58,400 bases of DNA from JAVBMC01 sp031552845 (GTDB lineage Bacteria; Verrucomicrobiota; Kiritimatiellia; RFP12; DVOR01). A program made the translations under genes and the position numbers. Below, piece by piece: positions 33,053 through 41,638 of this stretch. The stretch is from NCBI GenBank assembly GCA_031552845.1, contig JAVBMC010000020.1:1-58400 (forward strand). Reading direction: 5' to 3'. Numbering within the stretch: position 1 is the stretch's first letter; each line of letters opens with the position of its first letter. The notes under the pieces were generated by a model that made no database searches, was not told the DNA's origin, and saw only the letters and a list, made by a program, of their open reading frames with translations.

Positions 33053-33760
33053 TTAGACGATCAGGATCGGCGTCTCAAACGTGGTGCTGCGCAGCACTTT
33101 GTTCGAGCGGATGCGCACACGCACTTTCAACTGGCACGTATCGCCCGAGACCAGTCCCTCCGGCACCTCGCACGTCAGCCGCTTGGGCTTATTGTCGCGA
33201 TACCGCAACGACTTCACCTCAGTCCCGTCGGGCTTCACGAAGAAGACTCCCTCGTCGCCCACCAGCGGGTGAATCTTCAGGAAGTCTCCCACGATAGCCA
33301 CCATGTGCCCCACAGCGAGTTCGCAATTGAGCGCGCCTGTGTGCATATCCGAAACATAGGTGATTATCGGCACGCGTTTCACAGTCGGCATCATCGTCAA
33401 CGAAGCCTCACGCGCAAACCGGTCGCGCACAGGTTTCACCACCCGCGCACGCAGCCGCTTATGAGGACCTGTGAGCCAGTTACCCTCCTTATCCTGCGTC
33501 CCGCCGACCACCGGAGTAATATCCACCAGCCCCGGAATCTGCACGATCATGCCCTTCTTGACAAACCCCATCAGCACCTCCACTGCCGACTCAATCATCG
33601 AGCGCACATCGCCTGCATTGAACTTGCCGTTTTGACGGGCAACCTCCTTGTAGAGCTCCTCTGCGCTGAGTTTATCCTTCGTCGAACTCGAAATGACACT
33701 AATGTCACTCGCCTGTTGCTCCGAGGTCAACCCCGGACGTCGTTGAATTGGAATAGACAT
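33053..33760 (-). CDS. HU-domain protein with C-terminal Ig-like domain (DUF4469 type)
   Basis: The start at 33760 (MSIPIQRRPGLTSEQQASDI) is preceded by AGGAAA; the upstream extension lacks a site. In the 235-residue product, residues 30-140 resemble an HU-type DNA-binding fold of the HU-HIG class (LSAEELYKEVARQNGKFNAG, VQIPGLVDITPVVGG). The C-terminal part (150-235) resembles the DUF4469 Ig-like fold (VPEGLVSGDTCQLKVRVRIR). Such proteins are widespread in Bacteroidetes and PVC bacteria; the role is thought to be nucleoid- or surface-linked but is not settled. A strong terminator follows. Confidence 0.65.
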   Translation of the reverse strand: MSIPIQRRPGLTSEQQASDISVISSSTKDKLSAEELYKEVARQNGKFNAGDVRSMIESAVEVLMGFVKKGMIVQIPGLVDITPVVGGTQDKEGNWLTGPHKRLRARVVKPVRDRFAREASLTMMPTVKRVPIITYVSDMHTGALNCELAVGHMVAIVGDFLKIHPLVGDEGVFFVKPDGTEVKSLRYRDNKPKRLTCEVPEGLVSGDTCQLKVRVRIRSNKVLRSTTFETPILIV

Positions 33761-34145
33761 TTCAACACCGTTTCCTTTCTTTTCATGATACATTGTTACA
33801 TTAAGGAACGCCCAGCAACTCAACTCCTCCAACCCTGCCGCACACTCGTGCGTGAGAAAGAGGAAGGCCAGCGCTCCACCATTGCCCATGCCCTAGGCAT
33901 ATCCAACGGCGAATCACAACACAACTTGAAAAGAAGCACGCGGATGCAGGTAGATAAAGTCTTCATCCAGCGTCTCTATCCAGCCCACAGCTTAACATAA
34001 TAAAAACGGAAGTCAAGCTATCTCGTCTCCAGTAATCAAACGCAAATAAATAGTACCGCCGGATGCTTACCCGTCCCGCTCCAGCCTCACGTCAATACCC
34101 GCATACGAACCGCCACGTACTTCTCTTCCGGCTGGGGGGATTTTG
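33761..34145. other. Intergenic region with a coding relic
   Basis: The + strand stretch 33840-34000 keeps a protein-like reading frame (VREKEEGQRSTIAHALGISN and onwards) with no start or partner, and may be the remnant of a transposase or other gene. The rest shows no supported gene. Confidence 0.35.
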
Positions 34146-34173
34146 TTTGCAAAGCGGGGGCTTTTACTATACA
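34146..34173 (+). promoter_or_regulatory. Promoter of the tadB-like gene
   Basis: TTTGCA, 16-base spacer, TATACA, 36 bases before the ATG. It may also drive speA, which follows after 37 bases. Confidence 0.55.
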
Positions 34174-34209
34174 ATTGTACACGCGTCTGTTTGTAGGACG
34201 TTTAACACG

Positions 34210-35100
34210 ATGACTGAGACGGTTTTATTCTGGGCCGGATGCACCGCCATGGGTGGCGCTTTTGCCGGATTCGCGTGGGTGCTCGCAGGTGCGTTGAACT
34301 CGGGCGCGGAGAATTATGCCGGGGCGTATTCCGAAGAAACCGCCCGCCGGTATGAAGACATCTTCATGTTCATCCCGCCGCGGCGCATTGCGGAAATCGG
34401 CTACGCGCTCGCAGGCTTTGTGTTCCTCATCACCGCCCTGCCCTTCATCAATCCCGCTAAACCATTCCTCATGCTGGCCGGGATTGTGGTCGGAGCATTA
34501 TTCGGCGGGGCCATGCTCCTCGTGCCGGGGCGGGTGCTCATCCTGCTGCGCAACCGCCGGCGCAAACGCTTCAATCTCCAGCTGGTCGATGCGCTTGCTT
34601 CGATGAGCAACTCGCTACGGGCTGGGTTCAGCATCAACCAAGCCATCGAAGCGGTTGTGGAGACAGGTGAGAACCCAATCGCGCAGGAGTTCCAAGTGTT
34701 CCTGCAACAAGTGCGCGTCGGCATGAATCGCTATGACGCGTTGCAGAGTCTCGACCAGCGCGTCGCGAGCGAGGACTTGACGCTCGTCGTGAATGCGATC
34801 GACATCGCCCAGCGTACCGGCGGCAATCTGACCGAGGTGTTTGACAAGATTTCGATGACCATCCGCGAGCGTATGCGGATTGAAATGCGCGTGCTCACCC
34901 TCACGGCCCAAGGCCGCCTACAGGGCATGCTCGTGGGGGCGATGCCGTTCGTGCTGGGCGTGGCGATGTTCTTTATCAAGCCTGATTTAATGATACCGTT
35001 TGTGACGTCCGCATTCGGTGCCATTGCAATGGCCGGGGCAGCGGGACTGGTTGCGCTCGGGGGATATGTGATTTATCGGATCGTGCGGATTGATGTTTAA
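34210..35100 (+). CDS. TadB/TadC-like type II secretion F-domain protein
   Basis: The ATG at 34210 gives 296 residues. There are transmembrane segments near the N-terminus (VLFWAGCTAMGGAFAGFAWV) and at about 65-110. The cytoplasmic T2SSF domain lies at about 120-235 (ALASMSNSLRAGFSINQAIE, the typical TadB/C motif, and AIDIAQRTGGNLTEVFDKIS), and the last segment pair at 245-290. It is the inner-membrane platform of Flp/Tad pilus systems. It is isolated here, with no ATPase or pilin beside it, so its partners must lie elsewhere. Confidence 0.85.
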   Translation: MTETVLFWAGCTAMGGAFAGFAWVLAGALNSGAENYAGAYSEETARRYEDIFMFIPPRRIAEIGYALAGFVFLITALPFINPAKPFLMLAGIVVGALFGGAMLLVPGRVLILLRNRRRKRFNLQLVDALASMSNSLRAGFSINQAIEAVVETGENPIAQEFQVFLQQVRVGMNRYDALQSLDQRVASEDLTLVVNAIDIAQRTGGNLTEVFDKISMTIRERMRIEMRVLTLTAQGRLQGMLVGAMPFVLGVAMFFIKPDLMIPFVTSAFGAIAMAGAAGLVALGGYVIYRIVRIDV

Positions 35101-35137
35101 CCCCGGGGACTGACCCGGTTGCGGAGGAATGTGGAAA

Positions 35138-37081
35138 ATGGCTGCTCGTCGGTTGCAAGAGGCGTTGGATGGTTGGAGTGCTGTCAAAAGTGCGGAGCTC
35201 TATGGCATTAACTCGTGGGGACATGGATACTTCAGCATCACCCCGGATGGCTACGCGGCCGTCTCCCTCAAGACCGATAAGCAGGATACCAGCGTCAAGC
35301 TGTACGACATACTCGAAGGCATCTACGAGCGCGGCATGCAGCTCCCGGTGCTCCTGCGCTTCAGCGACCTGCTCGCCTCGCGCATCCAGCTGCTCAACGA
35401 ATCCTTCGCCAAGGCGATCGGTGACTACGGTTACAAAGGAACCTACCGCGGCGTCTACCCCATCAAAGTCAACCAACAGCAGCAGGCCGTACAAGACGTC
35501 GTGCGTCACGGGCGCAAGTACCACCATGGCTTAGAGGCAGGCTCCAAGGCCGAGCTCCTCGCTGCGCTCGCCTACATGCACGACCCCCAGGCCTTCATCG
35601 TCTGCAACGGCTACAAGGATGAAGAGTTCATTCGCATCGCCCTCCAGTCCCTCAAGATGGGGCTCCAAACCATCCTCGTCGTCGAGCGCCCGGAAGAGAT
35701 CGAAGCCATCGCCGCGTGCGCCAAGAAGCTCAAGATCCGCCCGCGCCTCGGCCTGCGCGTGAAGCTCTCCTCGCGTGTCAGCGGCAAGTGGTCCGACTCC
35801 GGTGGTGACAAAAGCGTCTTCGGCCTCACCACCTCCCAGCTCATTGAAGTCTGCGACCAGCTGCGCGACCTCAAGATGCTCGACTGCCTCGAGATGCTGC
35901 ACTACCACCTCGGCTCACAAGTCCCCAACATCCGCGAAATCCGCGACGCCATCAAAGAAGCCTCCCGCTTCTACGTCGGCCTCGCAGCAGAAGGCGCCAA
36001 GATGGGCATCTTCGACATCGGCGGCGGCCTGGCCATTGACTACGATGGCTCCCACACCAACTTCGCCAGCAGTGCCAACTACGACATCTCCGAGTACTGC
36101 GCCGACGTCGTCGAAGGAATCATGACCGCGTGCGACCACGCCAAGATTCCGCACCCCACCATCGTCAGCGAATCTGGCCGTGCTTTAATCGGCTACTACT
36201 CCGTGCTATTGATGGACGTCGTCGGCACATCCACCTTCGATGCTCCCGAGGCTCCTATCCTGCCCGAGCCGATCCCCGAAGCAGTCGCCAACTTGGTCGA
36301 CGTCGCCAAGAACATGCGCACCAAAAACCTGCCCGAGTACTTCAACGACGCGTTCTACTACCGCGAGGAAATTCAGAAGGCGTTCAAGCTCGGACTCCTC
36401 TCCCTCCGCCAGCACGCCGCGGCCGATAAACTCTTCTGGCACATCCTCACGCGCATCCGCGAAGAGGCCCGCAAACTCAAATACGTCCCGGAAGATTTGC
36501 TCGGACTCGACGAAGCCATGGCCGACATCTACTACTGCAACGTCAGCGTCTTCCAATCGCTCCCCGACGCCTGGGCAATTGAACAGCTGTTCCCCATCAT
36601 CCCCATCCACCGCCTGCGCGAGAAACCGACCCGCTCGGCCACCCTCTCCGACATCACGTGCGACTGCGATGGCAAGATCGACACCTTCATCGACCTGCAT
36701 GACGTCAAGAAAGCCCTCCCCCTCCACCCGCTGCGCAAGGACGAGCAGTACGTACTCGCGGCCTTCATGGTTGGCGCCTATCAGGAAACCCTCGGTGACC
36801 TGCACAACCTCTTTGGCGACACCAACGTCGTCAGCGTCTGTTTGGATGACGATGGCGAGATTGAGTACGAAGAAGAGCTCGAGGGCGACTCCGTAGCCGA
36901 CGTACTCTCGTATGTCGAATACAAGCCCGATGCACTGGTCGAGCGTTTCCGTAAGCTCACCGAGAAGGCCGTCAAGGCGAAGAACATTACCCCCTCCGAA
37001 CGCCGCGAGATACTCCTCGCCTACGAAAACGGATTGCGCGGGTATACGTATTACGAGTCGTCAGACAATTTGAAGAACTAA
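35138..37081 (+). CDS. speA: Biosynthetic arginine decarboxylase
   Basis: I use the ATG at 35138 (MAARRLQEALDGWSAVKSAE) because GGAGGA sits about 10 bases upstream; the ATG at 35129 is only one base after it. The 647-residue protein has the SpeA layout: PLP-binding barrel with lysine in YPIKVNQQQ near residue 110, VFGLTTSQLIEVC, the GGGLAIDYDG loop, and the beta-domain CDCDGKIDTF. It makes agmatine from arginine for polyamine synthesis. It is followed after 22 bases by a carboxynorspermidine dehydrogenase, so the two genes are functionally linked. Confidence 0.95.
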   Translation: MAARRLQEALDGWSAVKSAELYGINSWGHGYFSITPDGYAAVSLKTDKQDTSVKLYDILEGIYERGMQLPVLLRFSDLLASRIQLLNESFAKAIGDYGYKGTYRGVYPIKVNQQQQAVQDVVRHGRKYHHGLEAGSKAELLAALAYMHDPQAFIVCNGYKDEEFIRIALQSLKMGLQTILVVERPEEIEAIAACAKKLKIRPRLGLRVKLSSRVSGKWSDSGGDKSVFGLTTSQLIEVCDQLRDLKMLDCLEMLHYHLGSQVPNIREIRDAIKEASRFYVGLAAEGAKMGIFDIGGGLAIDYDGSHTNFASSANYDISEYCADVVEGIMTACDHAKIPHPTIVSESGRALIGYYSVLLMDVVGTSTFDAPEAPILPEPIPEAVANLVDVAKNMRTKNLPEYFNDAFYYREEIQKAFKLGLLSLRQHAAADKLFWHILTRIREEARKLKYVPEDLLGLDEAMADIYYCNVSVFQSLPDAWAIEQLFPIIPIHRLREKPTRSATLSDITCDCDGKIDTFIDLHDVKKALPLHPLRKDEQYVLAAFMVGAYQETLGDLHNLFGDTNVVSVCLDDDGEIEYEEELEGDSVADVLSYVEYKPDALVERFRKLTEKAVKAKNITPSERREILLAYENGLRGYTYYESSDNLKN

Positions 37082-37103
37082 CCACCTCAAGGAAACTTTT
37101 AAC

Positions 37104-38297
37104 ATGGCAAGAGTATTGATTATCGGAGTCGGCGGAGTCGGCAGCGTCGTAGCCCACAAGTGCGCGCAAGTCCCGGAAGTGTTTACGGACATCATGCTCG
37201 CCAGCCGCACAAAAGCCAAGTGCGACAAGCTCGCCGCAGAGCTCCCCGTCAAGGTGAAGACCGCCGCGGTCGATGCCGACAACGTCCCGCACCTCGTCAA
37301 GCTCCTCAAGAAGTTCAAGCCCGAGCTCGTCATCAACGTCGCGTTGCCCTACCAAGACCTCCACATCATGGATGCCTGTCTCGAAGCCGGTGTCAACTAT
37401 ATGGACACCGCCAACTACGAGCCGCTCGACACTGCCAAGTTTGAGTATAAGTGGCAGTGGGCCTACCAAGCCAAGTTCAAGCGCGCCGGCCTGATGGCGC
37501 TCCTCGGCTCCGGCTTCGACCCGGGCGTGACGAGCGTGTACACCAAGTGGATCCAGAAGCACTTCATCCCCCAGATCGAAGAGATCGACATTGTCGACTG
37601 CAACGCGGGCAATCACGGTCACCCCTTTGCCACCAACTTCAACCCGGAAATCAACATCCGCGAAGTCACCGCTAAGGGCCGCTATTGGAAGGCCGGCAAG
37701 TGGATTGAGACCGCGCCCCTCTCCGTCAAGCAGCCCTTTGAGATGCCCGAAGGCCTCGGCACGCTTAACACCTATTTAATGTACCACGAGGAACTCGAAT
37801 CGCTCGGCAAGCACATCAAAGGCTTGAAGGCCGCACGTTTCTGGATGAGCTTCTCCGACAACTACCTCAAGCACCTTGAAGTGCTCGGCAACGTCGGCAT
37901 GACGCGTATCGATCCCGTCAAGTTCAATGGCACCGAGATCGTCCCCATTCAATTCCTCAAGGCGCTCCTGCCCGACCCCGCTTCGCTCGGTCCCCGCACC
38001 AAGGGCAAAACCTGCATCGGCGTCCAAGCCAAGGGAGGCCGCAAAACCGTCTACGTCTATAACATCTGCGACCACGAAGCCTGCTATAAGGAAGTCAAAT
38101 CGCAGGCCATCAGCTACACCACCGGCGTGCCGGCGATGATTGGCGCGAAGATGATTCTGACCAACAAGTGGCGCGGCACGGGCGTATTCAATATGGAACA
38201 GTTCGACCCTGATCCGTTTATGGCCGCACTCGAACAGCATGGACTCCCCGCCAAGGTCATTCAGAAGCGGGTCTTCGACACGCCGCGCGGACTGTAA
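37104..38297 (+). CDS. Saccharopine dehydrogenase-family carboxynorspermidine dehydrogenase
   Basis: AAGGA lies 11 bases upstream. The 397-residue protein begins with an NAD(P) Rossmann motif (VLIIGVGGVGSVVAHKCAQV), and has LGSGFDPGVTSVYTKW and DCNAGNHGHPFATNFNPEIN, typical of carboxy(nor)spermidine dehydrogenases. It would reductively join aspartate semialdehyde to putrescine or diaminopropane; a decarboxylase (NspC) is expected but not present here. Linked to speA, this indicates the SAM-independent spermidine route. Length is normal. Confidence 0.85.
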   Translation: MARVLIIGVGGVGSVVAHKCAQVPEVFTDIMLASRTKAKCDKLAAELPVKVKTAAVDADNVPHLVKLLKKFKPELVINVALPYQDLHIMDACLEAGVNYMDTANYEPLDTAKFEYKWQWAYQAKFKRAGLMALLGSGFDPGVTSVYTKWIQKHFIPQIEEIDIVDCNAGNHGHPFATNFNPEINIREVTAKGRYWKAGKWIETAPLSVKQPFEMPEGLGTLNTYLMYHEELESLGKHIKGLKAARFWMSFSDNYLKHLEVLGNVGMTRIDPVKFNGTEIVPIQFLKALLPDPASLGPRTKGKTCIGVQAKGGRKTVYVYNICDHEACYKEVKSQAISYTTGVPAMIGAKMILTNKWRGTGVFNMEQFDPDPFMAALEQHGLPAKVIQKRVFDTPRGL

Positions 38298-38303
38298 GCG
38301 TTG

Positions 38304-39086
38304 ATGAGCGATACGCCCCCTTCTGACAATCCCCTAGCCAACATCCGCATCGTGCTTGTCGGCACGTTGTACAGCGGAAACGTCGGCTCCGTCTGCCGCG
38401 CTATGGCTAACATGGGCTTGCGTGACCTCGTGCTGGCTGCGCCGCGTCTTTGCGACGATTGGCAGGAGGCCGAACGTTTGGCCGTGCATGCGACCGACGT
38501 CCTCTCCAACATCCGCCGCACCCCAAGCCTTGCCGAGGCTGTGGCCGACTGCGCCTTCGTTGCCGGGACTACGGCGCGCGGCGGACTCTATCGCGCCCAT
38601 GTCGCCTCTCCCCGCGAATGCGCGTCCGAACTGCTGACACTCACCCCGCAAGGTAAAGTCGCCATTGTCTTCGGTTGTGAAGATAAAGGCCTCTCTAACG
38701 ACGACGTCGGGCAATGCACCCACCTCATCCGCATTCCGGTGGATGAAGGCTATACCTCTTTGAACTTGGCGCAAGCCGTGCTGATCTGCGCCTACGAACT
38801 CTTCACCGCCGCGGGTTCCTACGAAGCCCCCGTCGAGAAGTCTCCCGCCGCCACCGCCGCCCAGAAGGCCAAGCTGATGGAGATGTGGCGGGCGATGCTC
38901 CTGCGGATCGGCTTCATGAACGACGAGAAAGCCGACCACATGATGCAGGGTGTTCAACGGATATTCTCCCGCGGCGTCAAGACCGATGCCGACACCCGCA
39001 TCCTCATGGGCGTCGCCCGGCAGGCCGAATGGGCGGCCGATAACCCCGCCACGGCCGAGCCTCCTCCTGTGCCGGATGCGTACTAA
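38304..39086 (+). CDS. trmJ: TrmJ-like SpoU tRNA/rRNA 2'-O-methyltransferase
   Basis: The ATG at 38304 gives 260 residues. The SPOUT knot is clear: IRIVLVGTLYSGNVGSVCRA at the start, VAIVFGCEDKGLSNDDV near 120, and the motif 3 segment IPVDEGYTSLNLAQAVLICAYEL. This resembles TrmJ, which methylates position 32 in tRNA. The C-terminal extension (residues about 180-245) is helical as in TrmJ. It follows the dehydrogenase with a 6-base gap, so it is part of the same run of genes. Confidence 0.8.
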   Translation: MSDTPPSDNPLANIRIVLVGTLYSGNVGSVCRAMANMGLRDLVLAAPRLCDDWQEAERLAVHATDVLSNIRRTPSLAEAVADCAFVAGTTARGGLYRAHVASPRECASELLTLTPQGKVAIVFGCEDKGLSNDDVGQCTHLIRIPVDEGYTSLNLAQAVLICAYELFTAAGSYEAPVEKSPAATAAQKAKLMEMWRAMLLRIGFMNDEKADHMMQGVQRIFSRGVKTDADTRILMGVARQAEWAADNPATAEPPPVPDAY

Positions 39087-39110
39087 CGGCCGTTTCAACA
39101 CCAAATATCC

Positions 39111-39139
39111 TTGCAAAACGGGCATAGTTGGAGTAAACT
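39111..39139 (+). promoter_or_regulatory. Promoter of rpoN
   Basis: TTGCAA (39111-39116), 17-base spacer, TAAACT (39134-39139), 31 bases before the rpoN ATG. It allows rpoN and the downstream genes to be expressed apart from speA. Confidence 0.55.
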
Positions 39140-39170
39140 AGTCCTGCATCACAAAGGAAGGCCGGTTTAC

Positions 39171-40574
39171 ATGAAACTCCAACAGCAACAGCGGCAAACG
39201 CAAACCATGGCGCACCAGCTCCAGCAGTCCGTGGAGCTATTGTATTTGCCCATCATGGAGGTGCGCGCTAAGATTCAAGAGGAGATGCAGCAGAACCCGC
39301 TGATTGAACAAGTCACCGCCCCTGCCGAGCTCCGCCTTGAAGAGAATCCTGAGCCTGTGAAGGATGAGAAAGCCGAACCGCTTGATTTCGACGACAAGCT
39401 CGAGACCCTTCTGAAGCATGAAGACGAATGGCTCGACTACTTCATGCAAGGCCAAGAGAACGCCTCGACCGACGATGTCGAGAAGTTCCAACACACCTAT
39501 GACTCCATCCCCGAGTCCCCGCTGACGCTCCAAGAGCACCTTCTTGAGCAACTCCACCTGCTGGACCTACCGACAGCCGATGCTGATGTCGTCGAGCTCC
39601 TGATCGGCGACATTGATGAAAACGGCTACTTCCGCGGTTCATTCCCCGACCTTCAAATGACCACCGGTCACAGTGCCGCCGAGCTGGAGCACTTCCTCAA
39701 GCTCGTCCAAACCTTCGACCCGCCCGGCGTCGGTGCCCGCACCCCGCAAGAGTGTCTCCTGCTCCAGCTTGATTCCAGCGAGACGCTTGCCCGCGATATA
39801 CTGGAGCATCACTTTGAGGCACTCACCGAATCCGATACGGCGGTGTTGGCTAAGACGTTGGACAAGAGCGAAGACGAAGTCAAACACATTCTCAAAACCA
39901 TCCGCTCACTGAACCCGCGCCCCGGTGCCGAGTTCGCGCCCCGCCCGACGCCTTTCGTCACGCCGGAGCTAGATGTGATAGAGAAGGATGGCGCCTTCGG
40001 CGTGAAGACCGACGACGACCTCCTGCCGCGAATCCGCATCAGCAAACAATACCGCGATATGCTCACCGATGACCGCATCAAAGCCAGCGATAAAGAGTAT
40101 ATCCGCGAGAAGCTCAACGCCGGCAACGCGCTCATCCACAGCCTCACCTATCGGCAGAACACCATCCGTAAAGTCGTGCAAGTCATTGTTGACGCCCAAG
40201 CCGCCTTCCTGCGCGGCGGGCAGTTGGTGCCGATGACCTTCAACGAAGCTGCTAAGAAGGCCGGCGTACACGAAACCACCGTCGGACGCATCGTGCATGG
40301 CAAGTATATCAAAACCCCACACGGCACGCTGGAGCTGAAGAAGTTCTTTGTGCGCGGCATTCATAAGTCCGACGGCAGCGTCCTGCCGACTTCGTCCGTG
40401 CAAGAACAGATCCGCCAAATCATCCAGCGCGAAAGCAAGCTTGCGCCCTTCTCCGATCAAGCCATCGCCCAGATGCTGGAACTCAAGGGCATCAAGATCG
40501 CCCGCCGCACCGTCGCCAAATACCGCGACGCGTTAGGCATTCCACCGCAAGGCGAACGGCAAGTCCGCCAATAA
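39171..40574 (+). CDS. rpoN: RNA polymerase sigma-54 factor
   Basis: The ATG at 39171 (MKLQQQQRQTQTMAHQLQQS) begins the glutamine-rich region I, LQQSVELLYLPIMEVRAKIQ. In the 467-residue protein, region II is acidic (about 45-100). The core-binding domain follows (LIGDIDENGYFRG), then the HTH (MTFNEAAKKAGVHETTVGRI) and the RpoN box ARRTVAKYRDALGIP near the end. It directs transcription needing AAA+ activators. No activator is in this window. Confidence 0.95.
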   Translation: MKLQQQQRQTQTMAHQLQQSVELLYLPIMEVRAKIQEEMQQNPLIEQVTAPAELRLEENPEPVKDEKAEPLDFDDKLETLLKHEDEWLDYFMQGQENASTDDVEKFQHTYDSIPESPLTLQEHLLEQLHLLDLPTADADVVELLIGDIDENGYFRGSFPDLQMTTGHSAAELEHFLKLVQTFDPPGVGARTPQECLLLQLDSSETLARDILEHHFEALTESDTAVLAKTLDKSEDEVKHILKTIRSLNPRPGAEFAPRPTPFVTPELDVIEKDGAFGVKTDDDLLPRIRISKQYRDMLTDDRIKASDKEYIREKLNAGNALIHSLTYRQNTIRKVVQVIVDAQAAFLRGGQLVPMTFNEAAKKAGVHETTVGRIVHGKYIKTPHGTLELKKFFVRGIHKSDGSVLPTSSVQEQIRQIIQRESKLAPFSDQAIAQMLELKGIKIARRTVAKYRDALGIPPQGERQVRQ

Positions 40575-40595
40575 CACAACCTTCTGCATAGACGT

Positions 40596-41321
40596 ATGAG
40601 TATTCAACTTGGAGTCAACATCGATCACGTCGCCACCCTGCGCCAAATGCGCGGAACGGCCTACCCGGACTTGATGCAGGCCGCCGCCATCTGCGAGCAA
40701 GCCGGTGCGTATGGCATCACCATCCACCTGCGGGAAGACCGCCGCCACATCCAGGACGCCGATGTTTACGCCCTGCGCAAAGCAATCAAGACGCGCCTGA
40801 ATCTCGAAATGGCGAACAACCCCGATGTACTGGCCATTGCGCTAGATATCGTGCCCGATGAAATCTGCATGGTGCCCGAGCGCCGCGAAGAGCTCACCAC
40901 GGAAGATGGCCTTAATGTCTCCGGACAGAAGGACAAGCTTGCGCCGACAATTGACGCGCTCAAGGCTAAGGGCATCTGCGTCAGCCTGTTCATCAACCCC
41001 GACGAGAAACAAATCGCCTGTGCCGCCGAGCTGGGCGCGCAAGTGATTGAACTCCACACCGGCACCTACGCCACCGAGTTCGACGCCGGACAGACCGCCG
41101 AGTTTGAGCGCATCCGTACTGCCGCCGCATACGCCGCCTCGCTCGGTCTGCAAGTCAACGCCGGACATGGCCTTTCCATTTACAACCTGCGCCCGCTGTT
41201 AGCGCTGCCTCAATTGCACACGCTCAACATCGGCCACAGCATCGTTTGCGAAGCCGTCTTCAAAGGGCTGGACGGCGCTGTGCGTGAAATGCTGGAAACG
41301 ATTGCCAAGGGAGTATCATGA
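40596..41321 (+). CDS. pdxJ: Pyridoxine 5'-phosphate synthase
   Basis: The 241-residue protein is full length and starts at MSIQLGVNIDHVATLRQMRG, the family signature. TIHLREDRRHIQDADV (phosphate and substrate binding) and LQVNAGHGLSIYNL are present. It closes the pyridoxine ring from 3-amino-1-hydroxyacetone phosphate and deoxyxylulose phosphate. It ends in a 4-base overlap (ATGA) with the TrpR-like gene, so the two are coupled. Confidence 0.95.
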   Translation: MSIQLGVNIDHVATLRQMRGTAYPDLMQAAAICEQAGAYGITIHLREDRRHIQDADVYALRKAIKTRLNLEMANNPDVLAIALDIVPDEICMVPERREELTTEDGLNVSGQKDKLAPTIDALKAKGICVSLFINPDEKQIACAAELGAQVIELHTGTYATEFDAGQTAEFERIRTAAAYAASLGLQVNAGHGLSIYNLRPLLALPQLHTLNIGHSIVCEAVFKGLDGAVREMLETIAKGVS

Positions 41322-41623
41322 GAAAACACCCCGCCAAATCAATCCCGATCGACGAATTAGCCGCCGCGCTCACACAGGTGCGGACTCAGGCCGACATGCG
41401 CCTGTTTCTGGAAGAGGTGCTGACCCCCGGCGAGCGTCATGATTTAACCTTGCGCTGGCAGCTCCTGCGGATGCTCACAGAAGGCATCTCCCAGCGGACG
41501 ATTGCAAAAGAGCTTGGTATCAGCCTCTGCAAGATCACCCGCGGCTCGCGCGAACTGCGTAAAGAGAAATCAATCGCACGCGACCTGCTGGCCCGCTCAG
41601 TTAAATCCAAAAAGAACTCCTAA
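41318..41623 (+). CDS. TrpR-family repressor-like protein
   Basis: A 101-residue protein overlapping pdxJ by 4 bases. The TrpR pattern is clear: LFLEEVLTPGERHDLTLRWQ followed by ISQRTIAKELGISLCKITRG, the helix-turn-helix. The length matches TrpR/YerC proteins. Whether it binds tryptophan cannot be told from the sequence alone. No trp gene is nearby, so it could control vitamin genes of this run or act elsewhere. Confidence 0.8.
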   Translation: MRKHPAKSIPIDELAAALTQVRTQADMRLFLEEVLTPGERHDLTLRWQLLRMLTEGISQRTIAKELGISLCKITRGSRELRKEKSIARDLLARSVKSKKNS

Positions 41624-41638
41624 GCCTCCACTACACTT

